Assembly: GCA_016868055.1 (NCBI GenBank)
Contig: VGHX01000018.1
Span: 1 to 37,265, forward strand
Direction of reading: 5' to 3'
Source: Betaproteobacteria bacterium
GTDB lineage: Bacteria; Pseudomonadota; Gammaproteobacteria; Burkholderiales; Burkholderiaceae_D
Length of the DNA stretch: 37,265 nucleotides
The notes beneath the pieces were generated by a model, which did not search any database, was not told the origin of the DNA, and worked only from the letters and a program-made list of their open reading frames with translations. This document shows, piece by piece, positions 29,420 to 37,262 of the stretch (positions are counted from its first letter, which is position 1; each line of letters starts with the position of its first letter). The position numbers and the translations under genes were made by a program.

Positions 29420-30454
29420 TCAGGCAGATGCAAGCGATTGCGTCAGCTTGGCAAATTGCTCCAGCTTGACGCGCGCCGCACCGGAAGCAATCGCCTCGCG
29501 TGCGCGATCAACACCATCGCCCATACTGCCAGCAATGCCAGCGGTGTAGAGGGCAGCACCGGTATTCAATAGCACGATGTCACGCGCCGGGCCTGCTTGG
29601 TTGTCGATCACTTCATGAATCTTGGCAATCGATTCAGCTGCGTTGGCAACCTTCAAGTTGCGGCTCGAACTCATCTGCAAACCGAAATCTTCCGGGTGGA
29701 TGTCGTATTCACGAATCTCGCCATCCACCAACTCGCCGACCATCGTCGCGGCACCCAAAGAGACTTCATCCATGTTGTCACGCGCCCAGACAACGACCGC
29801 GTGTTTGGCGCCAAGTCGTTGAAGCACCCGTACCTGAATGCCGACCAGATCCGGGTGGAACACGCCCATCATGATGTTGGGCGCGCCAGCCGGATTGGTC
29901 AGTGGACCCAAAATATTGAAGATCGTGCGTACGCCCAATTCTTTGCGAACCGGTGCAGCATGCTTCATCGCTGCATGGTGGTTTGGCGCGAACATGAAGC
30001 CGATACCGGTTTCTTCGATAGTGTGTGCAATCTGCGCTGGCGTGAGATTGATATTCACGCCAAGAGCTTCGAGTGCGTCAGCACTGCCGGAAGAAGATGA
30101 AACACTCCGGCTACCATGTTTCGCTATACGCGCTCCGGCCGCAGCGGCGACGAACATCGATGCTGTCGAGATGTTGAAAGTGTGCGCACCATCACCACCG
30201 GTGCCGACAATATCCACCAAGTTATCGGGGTTCGCCACTTCCACCTTGGCGGCAAACTCGCGCATAACTTGTGCGGCAGCTGCAATCTCACCAACCGTTT
30301 CCTTCTTGACGCGAAGCCCCATCGTGAGTGCGGCGATCATTACCGGCGACATCTCACCACCCATGATCTGACGAAACAGCGCCAACATCTCGTCATGAAA
30401 GATTTCTCGGTGCTCGATACAGCGTAGCAGCGCCTGTTGTGGACTGAGTGTCAT
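29420..30454 (-). CDS. trpD: anthranilate phosphoribosyltransferase
   Basis: TrpD transfers phosphoribosyl from PRPP to anthranilate. The 344 aa product, counted from ATG 30454 (GGAG six bases upstream), has the glycine-rich [30 protein letters not shown], and the [15 protein letters not shown] segment. A GTG at 30469 overlapping the trpG stop would add five residues; the ATG has the better ribosome site. It is a separate protein, not fused to TrpG. Confidence 0.95.
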   Translation of the reverse strand: MTLSPQQALLRCIEHREIFHDEMLALFRQIMGGEMSPVMIAALTMGLRVKKETVGEIAAAAQVMREFAAKVEVANPDNLVDIVGTGGDGAHTFNISTASMFVAAAAGARIAKHGSRSVSSSSGSADALEALGVNINLTPAQIAHTIEETGIGFMFAPNHHAAMKHAAPVRKELGVRTIFNILGPLTNPAGAPNIMMGVFHPDLVGIQVRVLQRLGAKHAVVVWARDNMDEVSLGAATMVGELVDGEIREYDIHPEDFGLQMSSSRNLKVANAAESIAKIHEVIDNQAGPARDIVLLNTGAALYTAGIAGSMGDGVDRAREAIASGAARVKLEQFAKLTQSLASA

Positions 30455-30465
30455 CCTTGTCTCCG

Positions 30466-31029
30466 TCACTGATTGAGAAAGTTCTTCAGCAGCGCGTGGC
30501 CATGCTCTGAGAGGATCGATTCCGGGTGAAATTGCACGCCCTCGATCGGGAACTGTGTGTGCCGCACACCCATGATCTCGCCGTCGTCGGTCCAGGCAGT
30601 GACCTCAAGACAATCCGGCAATGAATCGCGCTCGATTGCGAGCGAGTGGTAACGGATGATGGTGTACGGGCTGGGTAGATTCTTGAATACGCCCACCCCG
30701 GTATGCTTGATCGGGGATGTCTTACCGTGCATGACTTGCTGCGCGCGAATGACCTTGCCGCCAAACGCAGCGCCCATGCTCTGATGGCCGAGGCAAACGC
30801 CCAAGATAGGAAGCTTGCCGGCAAAGTGCTGGAGCACAGGTACCGAGATGCCAGCTTCATGCGGGGTGCAGGGCCCGGGTGAGATACAGATGCGCGAGGG
30901 ATTCAGCTGCTCGATTGCTTCGATCGTGATCTCATCATTGCGAAAGGTACGAACGTCTTCACCCAGCTCGCCGAAATACTGCACCAGGTTGTAGGTGAAG
31001 GAATCGTAGTTGTCGATCATCAGTAGCAT
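30466..31029 (-). CDS. trpG: anthranilate synthase component II, glutamine amidotransferase
   Basis: TrpG supplies ammonia to TrpE; in some bacteria the same protein also serves PabB. The 187 aa protein starts [20 protein letters not shown]. The triad is Cys79 ([12 protein letters not shown]) and His168/Glu170 (GVQFHPESI). Its ATG at 31027-31029 overlaps the TGA of a 49-codon frame ahead of it, which ends in a copy of the TrpE C-terminus. The junction therefore has the TGATG form of a direct trpE-trpG overlap, although trpE itself ends about 300 nt upstream. Confidence 0.95.
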   Translation of the reverse strand: MLLMIDNYDSFTYNLVQYFGELGEDVRTFRNDEITIEAIEQLNPSRICISPGPCTPHEAGISVPVLQHFAGKLPILGVCLGHQSMGAAFGGKVIRAQQVMHGKTSPIKHTGVGVFKNLPSPYTIIRYHSLAIERDSLPDCLEVTAWTDDGEIMGVRHTQFPIEGVQFHPESILSEHGHALLKNFLNQ

Positions 31030-31178
31030 CACAGTTCCCCGTCCAGTCCGTCTTGCACCTGCTCCGCCGCACGTAATACCGCGTAGAACTTATTTTGGTT
31101 CCGGCCGCTACGCTTAACCTGCACTTCTTGCAGGTTAGCCTCCACCGAAATAAAGCGCGCTGATTGGTGGGTAAACAT
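31029..31178 (-). CDS. 49-codon tandem small ORF B between trpE and trpG
   Basis: The frame is open from ATG 31178 to TGA 31029. Residues 7-26 read [20 protein letters not shown], followed by NQNK. Residues 31-49 read FY then [17 protein letters not shown], which is the TrpE C-terminus. From the AVLR codons to the stop the DNA differs from trpE at one base. It is joined by TGATG to ORF A upstream and to trpG downstream, and GGAG lies seven bases before the ATG. An in-frame ATG one codon earlier (31181) would avoid the overlap. No known family is recognised. Translation is plausible from the coupling but unproven. Confidence 0.65.
   Translation of the reverse strand: MFTHQSARFISVEANLQEVQVKRSGRNQNKFYAVLRAAEQVQDGLDGEL
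31089..31160. repeat. 72 bp imperfect palindromic repeat, copy B
   Basis: It matches copy A at 71 of 72 bases. The core is a perfect 8 bp inverted repeat, AACCTGCA (31116-31123) and TGCAGGTT (31129-31136), around CTTCT. The outer ends (TTATTTTGGT and ACCGAAATAA) also pair, so the whole element can fold. It is read in frame by small ORF B. Confidence 0.85.
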
Positions 31179-31327
31179 CATCTTTCTCCATCGAGGCCAG
31201 CTGGTACTTGTCCGGCAGCTCGCAGCATTGCTGTTGCTTTATTTTGGTTCCGGCCGCTACGCTTAACCTGCACTTCTTGCAGGTTAGCCTCCACCGAAAT
31301 AAAGCGCGCTAATCGATGATTGAGCAT
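31178..31327 (-). CDS. 49-codon tandem small ORF A between trpE and trpG
   Basis: The start ATG overlaps the trpE stop as TGATG, and the frame stays open for 49 codons. Residues 7-30 are identical to those of ORF B, and 71 of the 72 bases are the same. Residues 31-49 resemble the TrpE tail (AMLRAAGQVPAGLDGER). Of the 13 residues identical to TrpE here, 11 use a different synonymous codon. The unit length from stop/start to stop/start is exactly 149 nt, as in ORF B. This pattern is hard to explain as random non-coding DNA, but no function can be read from it. Confidence 0.6.
   Translation of the reverse strand: MLNHRLARFISVEANLQEVQVKRSGRNQNKATAMLRAAGQVPAGLDGER
31238..31309. repeat. 72 bp imperfect palindromic repeat, copy A
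   Basis: This is the second copy, displaced by exactly 149 bp. The core hairpin is at 31265-31285. The outer arms CTTTATTTTGGT (31237-31248) and ACCGAAATAAAG (31293-31304) pair at 11 of 12 positions. The end AAATAAAGCGCGC (31297-31309) is a perfect inverted copy of GCGCGCTTTATTT (31381-31393) inside trpE. Confidence 0.85.
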
Positions 31328-32823
31328 CACAGTTCCCCATCCAGTCCGTCTTGCACCTGCTCCGCCGCACGTAATACCGCGCGCGCTTTATTTTCTGTCT
31401 CCAACCATTCCATTTCGGGGATGGAGTCGGCGACAATGCCGGCAGCGGCTTGTGCATACAGCATGCCGTCTTTAATCACGCCGGTCCGGATAGCAATGGC
31501 CAAATCCATCTCGCCACCGAATGACATATAGCCGCAGGCGCCGCCGTAGATGCCGCGTTTAACAGGCTCAAGCTCGTCGATCAATTCCATCGCACGCACT
31601 TTCGGTGCGCCGGATAAGGTGCCCGCAGGGAAGGTGGCGCGCAGCACATCAAGATTACTCATCCCCGCTTTGAGTGTTCCCTCGACATTCGACACGATAT
31701 GCTGCACGTGGGAATATTTTTCGATGACGAATTTATCAGTCACTTTCACACTACCGATCTCGGCAATACGACCGATGTCGTTGCGTGCGAGATCAATTAG
31801 CATCACGTGTTCCGCGATCTCTTTAGGGTCTGCCAATAATTCATCGGCAAGTTTGGCATCCAGCTCGGGTGTCGCGCCACGCGGGCGTGTACCTGCGAGT
31901 GGGCGAATGGTGACCTTACGCTGCCCGTCACGGTTGGTTTCATTGCGCACCAAAATTTCGGGTGAGCTACCAACGATCTGCATATCGCCGAAGTTGTAGA
32001 AGTAAAGGTAAGGCGAGGGATTCAGCGAGCGCAGCGCGCGATACAAAGACAATGGCGAATCTACATACGGCTTACGAATGCGTTGACCCACTTGTACCTG
32101 CATCAAATCACCGGCCATGATGTAGTCCTTGGCCTTCAGCACCGCCGTCAGAAAATCTTCTTTCTTGAAATCGCGAATCGCCTCGGTGCGAACGGAAGCC
32201 GACGTTACCGGCACATCCACCGGACGATGCAGCATGGCGCGCAGATCTTTCAAACGCTGTCGGGCACGGCTATAGGCTTCGGGTCGGGTGGGGTCAGCGT
32301 AGACGATCAAATACAGCTTGCCGGAGAGGTTATCGATGACGGCGAGTTCTTCGGTCAGCAGCAGTTGAATATCAGGCAGCTGCAGCGGGTCGGGTGGCGC
32401 GCTATTTTCGAGTTTGCGTTCGATCATGCGCACCGCGTCGTAGCCGAAGTAACCGGCTAATCCACCGCAGAAGCGCGGCATTCCGGGACTGAGTGCTACT
32501 TTGTAGCGCGCCTGAAATTCGGCAATAAAATCCAGCGGGTTTTGATCGGAGGTCTCGATCACTTCGCCGTTGCGAACAACTTCGGTGTGCTGGCCCGACG
32601 CGCGCAGCAAGGTGTTTGCCGGTAGGCCGATAAATGAGTAGCGACCAAACCGCTCGCCGCCTACGACAGATTCCAGCAAGAAGGTGTTTCGGCCCTGCTG
32701 CTGCGGTTGTGCAAGTTTGAGGTACAGCGTGAGCGGCGTCTCAAGGTCTGCGAATGCCTCGGCGATGAGGGGAATGCGGTTGTAGCCTTGCGCGGCCAAC
32801 GATTGAAATTCGAGTTCAGTCAT
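31327..32823 (-). CDS. trpE: anthranilate synthase component I
   Basis: TrpE converts chorismate and ammonia to anthranilate. The 498 aa protein carries the Trp feedback-site motif LLES at 49-52 ([19 protein letters not shown]) and the chorismate-binding C-terminal domain ([20 protein letters not shown], then [54 protein letters not shown]). ATG 32823 is preceded by GGAGAG. An in-frame upstream codon lies in the leader hairpin and is rejected. The C-terminal ~20 codons are duplicated downstream in two small frames. The gene itself is intact. Confidence 0.96.
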   Translation of the reverse strand: MTELEFQSLAAQGYNRIPLIAEAFADLETPLTLYLKLAQPQQQGRNTFLLESVVGGERFGRYSFIGLPANTLLRASGQHTEVVRNGEVIETSDQNPLDFIAEFQARYKVALSPGMPRFCGGLAGYFGYDAVRMIERKLENSAPPDPLQLPDIQLLLTEELAVIDNLSGKLYLIVYADPTRPEAYSRARQRLKDLRAMLHRPVDVPVTSASVRTEAIRDFKKEDFLTAVLKAKDYIMAGDLMQVQVGQRIRKPYVDSPLSLYRALRSLNPSPYLYFYNFGDMQIVGSSPEILVRNETNRDGQRKVTIRPLAGTRPRGATPELDAKLADELLADPKEIAEHVMLIDLARNDIGRIAEIGSVKVTDKFVIEKYSHVQHIVSNVEGTLKAGMSNLDVLRATFPAGTLSGAPKVRAMELIDELEPVKRGIYGGACGYMSFGGEMDLAIAIRTGVIKDGMLYAQAAAGIVADSIPEMEWLETENKARAVLRAAEQVQDGLDGEL

Positions 32824-32834
32824 GTTTCTCTCCG

Positions 32835-32856
32835 GCTGCCACAACACGGCGGCAGC
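32835..32856 (-). promoter_or_regulatory. hairpin next to the trpE ribosome binding site
   Basis: GCTGCC and GGCAGC form a perfect 6 bp stem around a 10 nt loop, ending one base before the GGAGAG of trpE (32828-32833). It lacks the T run of an intrinsic terminator. A second hairpin, CCAGC/GCTGG, lies at 32876-32892. Together with the Trp-rich leader frame they could form attenuation structures; the mechanism is inferred. Confidence 0.4.
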
Positions 32857-32902
32857 GCCCTAGGCAATAAACCATCCAGCCTGTCCAGCTGGTGATGCAA
32901 GA

Positions 32903-32986
32903 TCAGATCGGCGCGTGCCAGCGTCGCCACAGCCAGGCCTCGAAGGCACCGCGCGGGATCAGTTTGGGTATATTGACGAGAAACAT
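32903..32986 (-). CDS. trpL: candidate trp operon leader peptide
   Basis: This is a 27-codon frame, ATG 32986 to TGA 32903, lying 80 nt before trpE. It contains AWLWRRW: Trp at residues 18, 20 and 23, three in six codons, just before the stop. Clustered Trp codons followed by hairpins are the mark of ribosome-mediated trp attenuation. Weak points: no clear Shine-Dalgarno precedes the ATG, and the downstream hairpin has no T run. TATATT at 33035-33040 on this strand could be the -10. Confidence 0.55.
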   Translation of the reverse strand: MFLVNIPKLIPRGAFEAWLWRRWHAPI

Positions 32987-33111
32987 CGGAAGGAAAGCAG
33001 TCTTGGTTCAACAAAGCGGTTTTGTCACCGCGCGAATATACCATCGGGCGTCGTACCGGTGGCGTCGCCGGCCGAACGCTTCAGCCGGGCCGCACAATCA
33101 GGCTCAGACGT

Positions 33112-33777
33112 TCAGACTTGGGCAAGCTGTTGGCGCATGGCGTCGATGACCGCTTTATAGTCGGGCTTGCCAAAAATTGCCGAGCCTGCAACGAAAGTGT
33201 CGGCGCCTGCCCTCGCTACGTCGGCAATGTTCTCAACTTTAACGCCACCATCAACCTCCAGCATGATCTCGCGACCGCTGGCATCGATCATCTGCCGCAC
33301 AGCAGCGATTTTCTTCAAGGCTTGGTTGATAAAAGACTGACCACCAAATCCCGGGTTGACCGACATGATGAGGATGAGGTCGAGCTTATCCATCACATGC
33401 TCAAGGTAGTGCAGCGGTGTGGCCGGATTAAACACCAGCCCGGCTTTACAGCCATGATCATGGATTAACTGCAATGTGCGGTCGATATGCTCGCTGGCTT
33501 CCGGGTGGAAGCTGATGATATTGGCGCCCGCTTTGGCAAAATCCGGAATGATGCGGTCGACCGGTTTAACCATCAAATGCACATCAATGGGTACTTGCAC
33601 GTGCGGCCGAATCGCCTCGCACACCAGCGGGCCTATCGTCAAATTGGGTACGTAATGATTGTCCATGACATCAAAATGGATGATGTCGGCACCAGCGGCA
33701 ACGACATTTTTGACTTCATCTCCCAAGCGGGCGAAGTCAGCCGACAGGATGCTGGGTGCGATGCGATAAGTGCTCAT
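33112..33777 (-). CDS. rpe: ribulose-phosphate 3-epimerase
   Basis: Rpe interconverts ribulose-5-phosphate and xylulose-5-phosphate in the pentose phosphate and Calvin pathways. The 221 aa barrel shows [31 protein letters not shown] (metal ligands), [25 protein letters not shown] and [12 protein letters not shown]. In many Burkholderiales gph lies between rpe and trpE; here about 290 nt without gph separate them. It is divergent from apaG. Confidence 0.96.
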   Translation of the reverse strand: MSTYRIAPSILSADFARLGDEVKNVVAAGADIIHFDVMDNHYVPNLTIGPLVCEAIRPHVQVPIDVHLMVKPVDRIIPDFAKAGANIISFHPEASEHIDRTLQLIHDHGCKAGLVFNPATPLHYLEHVMDKLDLILIMSVNPGFGGQSFINQALKKIAAVRQMIDASGREIMLEVDGGVKVENIADVARAGADTFVAGSAIFGKPDYKAVIDAMRQQLAQV

Positions 33778-33898
33778 GGGTGTCTTTCTGAGTACGAGTG
33801 CCGCATTCTACTCGCCGGCATCCATGAAGCTGCTTGCAAGTGCCCGTGATTTCGTGTGGAATCGCCATCTTTCTGATCTGACACTGCGACAGGTTGCC

Positions 33899-34273
33899 AT
33901 GGCTGTCTATGAAATGAGCATTAGCGTGAGAACACAGTACCTCGAAGAGCAATCCGAGCCGGATCGTTCGCATTATGTGTTTGCGTACGCAGTGACGATC
34001 AAGAACACCGGGTCGGTCCCGGCCCAGCTGATCTCCCGGCACTGGGTCATTACAGATGCAGGCGGCAAAATCCAGGAGGTGCGTGGCCTGGGCGTGGTGG
34101 GCCACCAACCCTTGCTGCAACCGGGCGAGCAGTTTGAATACACCAGCGGTACATCGCTGGCTACGCCTCAGGGCTCGATGCATGGCGAGTACTTTTGCGT
34201 CGCTGAAGATGGCCATCGCTTTGAAGTGCCGATACCTGAGTTTGGGCTCTCACTACCGCGCACGCTGCACTAG
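33899..34273 (+). CDS. apaG: ApaG protein
   Basis: ApaG is a small Fn3-like beta-sandwich protein (DUF525) with no firmly established biochemical role; it is linked to divalent cation or magnesium homeostasis in enterobacteria. The 124 aa length is exactly typical from ATG 33899. Conserved segments are YVFAYAVTIKNTGSVPAQLI, RHWVITDAGGKIQEVRG, GEQFEYTSGTSLATPQGSM and FEVPIPEFGL. The frame is open upstream but adds no family sequence. mltA starts 4 nt later. Confidence 0.94.
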   Translation: MAVYEMSISVRTQYLEEQSEPDRSHYVFAYAVTIKNTGSVPAQLISRHWVITDAGGKIQEVRGLGVVGHQPLLQPGEQFEYTSGTSLATPQGSMHGEYFCVAEDGHRFEVPIPEFGLSLPRTLH

Positions 34274-34277
34274 TCGA

Positions 34278-35558
34278 ATGCGATCATCGCAGCGCGCCAC
34301 CAGCTTGCCTCTGCTTTGGCTAGTGCTCAGCTTGGTCGCTGGCTGTGCGACCAAGCCGGCGCGGCAGCCGGCTCAGACGCAGACCGTGCCGGCGACGGTC
34401 GTGTCTTCTGGGGCGCCTGTCGCGCCATCCTCTTCATTGCCAACCCCTCCAGCACCGCCCTCATCCGCACCGCCCTCATCCGCAGATTCAACGCGCCCGG
34501 CCGACTTCCTGCAGCGAGCCAATTTTAATGACCTACCTGGTTGGGCGGATGATGACCAGCGCGAGGCGTGGGCGCCCATGCTGGCATCGTGCCGCGCCTT
34601 GGCGGCCAAGCCGGAATGGAAGGCGGTGTGCGCAGCGGCAGGCTTGGTCGACGGCGCTGATGCTGTGGCGGTACGTAAGTTTTTTGAACAGTATTTCGTC
34701 CCGCATCAATTGCGCAACCCGGACGGGAGCACTCAAGGGCTGGTGACCGGGTACTACGAGCCGCTGCTACGTGGATCAAGAAAACGCGGAGGCGTTTTCC
34801 AGACGGCATTACACAAGCCGCCGGCTGATTTGCTGACGATTGAATTGGCCGGGCTTTACCCGGAGCTGAGAAACTTTCGTTTGCGTGGCCGTGTGGTGGG
34901 CAATAAGGTGGTGCCTTACTTCGCTCGTTCGGAACTAGAACAGCAAAGCGCACTTGCTGACACCGCTTTGCTGTGGGTGGATAGTCCGATTGAGGCGTTT
35001 TTTCTGCAGGTGCAGGGGTCGGGTCGTGTGTTTCTTGCTGATACCAATGAGACCGTTCGACTTGCCTATGCCGACCAGAATGGACACCCTTACCGGTCAA
35101 TTGGCCGCTACCTTGTCGACCGCGGCGAGCTCACGCTGGAGCAAGCCTCGATGCAGGGCATACAGGCCTGGGCTGCGAGTAACCCGAGACGTCTGAAAGA
35201 GCTGCTGGATGCGAACCCGAGCTATGTTTTTTTCAAAGAAGAGGCGATCAGTGATCCCAGCGTCGGACCAAAGGGTGCGCTCGGGGTGCCGCTAACGGCG
35301 CAGCGTTCTATTGCGATTGATCCGCAGTTCACCCCGCTTGGAGCGCCGGTGTTCTTGTCTACTACGCGCCCTAATAGCAGCTCGCCGTTGCGGCGTTTGA
35401 TGCTGGCGCAGGATACCGGAGGTGCGATTCGCAACCCGATACGCGCCGATTTTTTTTGGGGCTTTGGCAAAGACTCGGGCGAGCTAGCCGGCAAGATGAA
35501 GCAACCCGCACAGATGTGGGTGTTGCTCCCAGCAGCGCTTGCCGTCAGTGCGCGATGA
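34278..35558 (+). CDS. mltA: membrane-bound lytic murein transglycosylase A, lipoprotein
   Basis: MltA cleaves peptidoglycan glycan strands to 1,6-anhydromuropeptides at the outer membrane. From ATG 34278 the protein is 426 aa with a lipoprotein signal LLWLVLSLVAGCATK (lipidated Cys23). A Pro/Ser-rich linker follows (about 30-75), then the MltA barrel (TGYYEPLLRGSRKRGGVFQT) and a C-terminal 3D domain with the catalytic Asp in LAQDTGGAIRNPIRADFFWG. Its last 14 nt overlap the convergent hemerythrin-like gene. Confidence 0.94.
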   Translation: MRSSQRATSLPLLWLVLSLVAGCATKPARQPAQTQTVPATVVSSGAPVAPSSSLPTPPAPPSSAPPSSADSTRPADFLQRANFNDLPGWADDDQREAWAPMLASCRALAAKPEWKAVCAAAGLVDGADAVAVRKFFEQYFVPHQLRNPDGSTQGLVTGYYEPLLRGSRKRGGVFQTALHKPPADLLTIELAGLYPELRNFRLRGRVVGNKVVPYFARSELEQQSALADTALLWVDSPIEAFFLQVQGSGRVFLADTNETVRLAYADQNGHPYRSIGRYLVDRGELTLEQASMQGIQAWAASNPRRLKELLDANPSYVFFKEEAISDPSVGPKGALGVPLTAQRSIAIDPQFTPLGAPVFLSTTRPNSSSPLRRLMLAQDTGGAIRNPIRADFFWGFGKDSGELAGKMKQPAQMWVLLPAALAVSAR

Positions 35559-35961
35559 AACTTGCTTCGTGCGGCTGCGTTTGCTTATTGAGCAAGCCGT
35601 TATCGCAATAACTCATCCAAATCGTGAACACTGCATGCATGGTGTCGCGGTGCAGAGTTAACCAATCCAACAGCAACTTTCCGCCCGCATGTCGCGCATG
35701 TGCCACTGAGCCTCTCAATACCGCGCTGTGGGCACAGTGCAGCCCACGCAATACCCGCGCATGTTGCTCAAGATGGCTTTGCCGTGACGGGAAGTCGTAA
35801 GCTTCCATGAGCTCTTGCTCCAACCAGAAAAGATGCTCGATGGTTCTTATCACGGCATGGTACGCATCGGGTACGCTGATATCGGGGCAATGCTGAAGCA
35901 GAGCAACGGACGACCGCAGCGCCTGCTCTGTTGCACTAATTTCATCGAGTTGTTTGCACAT
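35545..35961 (-). CDS. hemerythrin-like four-helix protein, atypical ligands
   Basis: This 138 aa, mostly helical protein resembles bacteriohemerythrins. LEQELMEAYDFPSRQSHLEQ followed by HARVL matches the central helix pair with His63 and His67, and LLLDWLTLHRDTMH matches the last helix with His104. Aligned by eye with the canonical pattern, the early D-x-x-H helix is not recognisable, the first His of the H-x3-E pair is shifted by one (His43, Glu48), and the terminal Asp is His109. It may bind a modified metal site or none. Other helical families cannot be excluded. Confidence 0.55.
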   Translation of the reverse strand: MCKQLDEISATEQALRSSVALLQHCPDISVPDAYHAVIRTIEHLFWLEQELMEAYDFPSRQSHLEQHARVLRGLHCAHSAVLRGSVAHARHAGGKLLLDWLTLHRDTMHAVFTIWMSYCDNGLLNKQTQPHEASFIAH

Positions 35962-36166
35962 AGTTTTTAATAGATGAGAGTCGAAAACGAAAGACGGCTA
36001 AAAAAGCTGTAAAAAATTTGGCGTGCGAGCTGAGGCCCGTGAAGTAAATCGCCAATGAACGTATTAGCCGTGCGGAGAAGTACCCCGAGCACGGTAGATG
36101 AGATTTTGTGGAAAGCTTTAAGTAGACCTTCGATCGATCACAACGATCCATAAAAACCGGAATCTC

Positions 36167-36194
36167 TTGGCGTGATAATCAGCCGGGATACAAT
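36167..36194 (+). promoter_or_regulatory. candidate promoter of the enoyl-CoA hydratase gene
   Basis: TTGGCG (36167-36172, 4/6) and TACAAT (36189-36194, 5/6) are separated by 16 nt and end 37 nt before the ATG. The surrounding 270 nt between the hemerythrin-like gene and this gene hold no other plausible gene. Confidence 0.5.
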
Positions 36195-36231
36195 TTCTGG
36201 TCAGATTCCAAAACTACCGAAGGAGCGAGGA

Positions 36232-37008
36232 ATGCAATACGAAAATATTCTGGTCGAGACCCATGGCAAGGTGGGTCTGGTGAGGCTGAACCGCCCCAAA
36301 GCCCTCAATGCGTTGAATGACGCCTTGATCGACGAGCTGGGTCATGCGCTGCTCGCCTTCGACAGCGATCAGCAGATCGGTTGCATGGTGATTACGGGAA
36401 GTGAGAAAGCATTTGCCGCAGGTGCCGATATTGGTGCTATGGCGAGCTACAGCTACATGGATGCCTTCAAAGGTGAATACATCACGCGTAACTGGGAGAA
36501 GATTCGACAGATTCGTAAGCCTGTGATTGCAGCCGTTTCCGGTTTCGCCTTGGGCGGCGGTTGTGAGTTGGCGATGATGTGTGACTTCATCATCGCAGCA
36601 GAGAACGCAAAGTTCGGTCAACCGGAGATCAAGCTCGGCATCATGCCGGGCGCAGGTGGGACCCAGCGCTTGCCACGCGCAGTTTCCAAATCCAAAGCCA
36701 TGGACATGTGCCTGACCGCGCGCATGATGGATGCCGCTGAAGCCGAGCGCGCCGGCTTGGTGTCGCGTGTAGTTAGCGCGGAGCGATTGATTGATGAGGC
36801 GCTGGAGGCTGCGAACGTGATCGCGTCGATGTCGCTGCCGTCGGTGTTAATGATCAAAGAGTCGGTAAACCGCGCCTATGAGTCTTCTCTGACTGAGGGT
36901 GTCTTGTTTGAACGCCGTATGTTCCACAGCACTTTTGCAACCGACGATCAGAAGGAAGGCATGAAAGCATTTCTGGAGAAGCGTCAGCCGAGTTTCAATG
37001 ATCGCTGA
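36232..37008 (+). CDS. enoyl-CoA hydratase
   Basis: This crotonase-fold enzyme hydrates trans-2-enoyl-CoA in beta-oxidation or a related acyl-CoA pathway. The 258 aa length is typical. The oxyanion-hole segment is [13 protein letters not shown], and both catalytic glutamates are present: Glu112 ([13 protein letters not shown]) and Glu132 ([20 protein letters not shown]). ATG 36232 has GGAG nine bases upstream; upstream codons fall within the predicted promoter. It stands as a single-gene unit, so the substrate pathway cannot be deduced. Confidence 0.92.
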   Translation: MQYENILVETHGKVGLVRLNRPKALNALNDALIDELGHALLAFDSDQQIGCMVITGSEKAFAAGADIGAMASYSYMDAFKGEYITRNWEKIRQIRKPVIAAVSGFALGGGCELAMMCDFIIAAENAKFGQPEIKLGIMPGAGGTQRLPRAVSKSKAMDMCLTARMMDAAEAERAGLVSRVVSAERLIDEALEAANVIASMSLPSVLMIKESVNRAYESSLTEGVLFERRMFHSTFATDDQKEGMKAFLEKRQPSFNDR

Positions 37009-37131
37009 GATCAGACAGCGCCGCGGATTTATTGTCAAAAAGCTTACGCGGCAGCTCGCCTTACTCAGAATGAGGCGGCAGCCCCGCGTCGGTTCGGCGC
37101 GCCGTGCCTCGTGGCGAATCTAACGGGCGGG

Positions 37132-37160
37132 TTGACGCAAGTTCAGGATTCGGTCATAAT
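37132..37160 (+). promoter_or_regulatory. strong sigma-70 promoter P1 at right edge
   Basis: TTGACG (37132-37137, 5/6) and CATAAT (37155-37160, 5/6) have the ideal 17 nt spacer. It points out of the window and is followed about 100 nt later by a second promoter with the same hexamers. Confidence 0.7.
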
Positions 37161-37233
37161 TCCGCTTCTTTGCTGATCGCGGGCCATTTCTAAGCAAGTG
37201 CGCCGCTTAGCGAAAGACAAAACAAAGTAGCAG

Positions 37234-37262
37234 TTGACGAAGTTGCTCAGGCAATTCATAAT
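37234..37262 (+). promoter_or_regulatory. strong sigma-70 promoter P2 at right edge
   Basis: TTGACG (37234-37239) and CATAAT (37257-37262) again have a 17 nt spacer. Identical hexamers and spacing 102 nt after P1 suggest tandem promoters, an arrangement typical of rRNA or tRNA operons. The transcribed gene lies beyond the window. Confidence 0.7.

Noticed and set aside
31089-31309. The trp repeats considered as a CRISPR array or as intergenic REP elements
   Set aside because: There are only two 72 bp copies, with no spacer pattern and no cas genes. Both are read in open frames of equal length, unlike typical REP sequences.
33016-33031. GCGGT/ACCGC hairpin on the minus strand after rpe, followed by TTTGTT, considered as the rpe terminator
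   Set aside because: The 5 bp stem and interrupted T run are too weak to call; it overlaps the probable start of the trp transcript.
32820-33044. A 74-codon minus-strand frame in the rpe-trpE gap, considered as a gph remnant
   Set aside because: Its sequence shows none of the HAD phosphatase motifs, and it is out of frame with the Trp-rich leader, which explains the region better.
35942-36151. A 69-codon minus-strand frame upstream of the hemerythrin-like gene
   Set aside because: It overlaps the hemerythrin-like start, lacks a ribosome site and shows no protein-like features.
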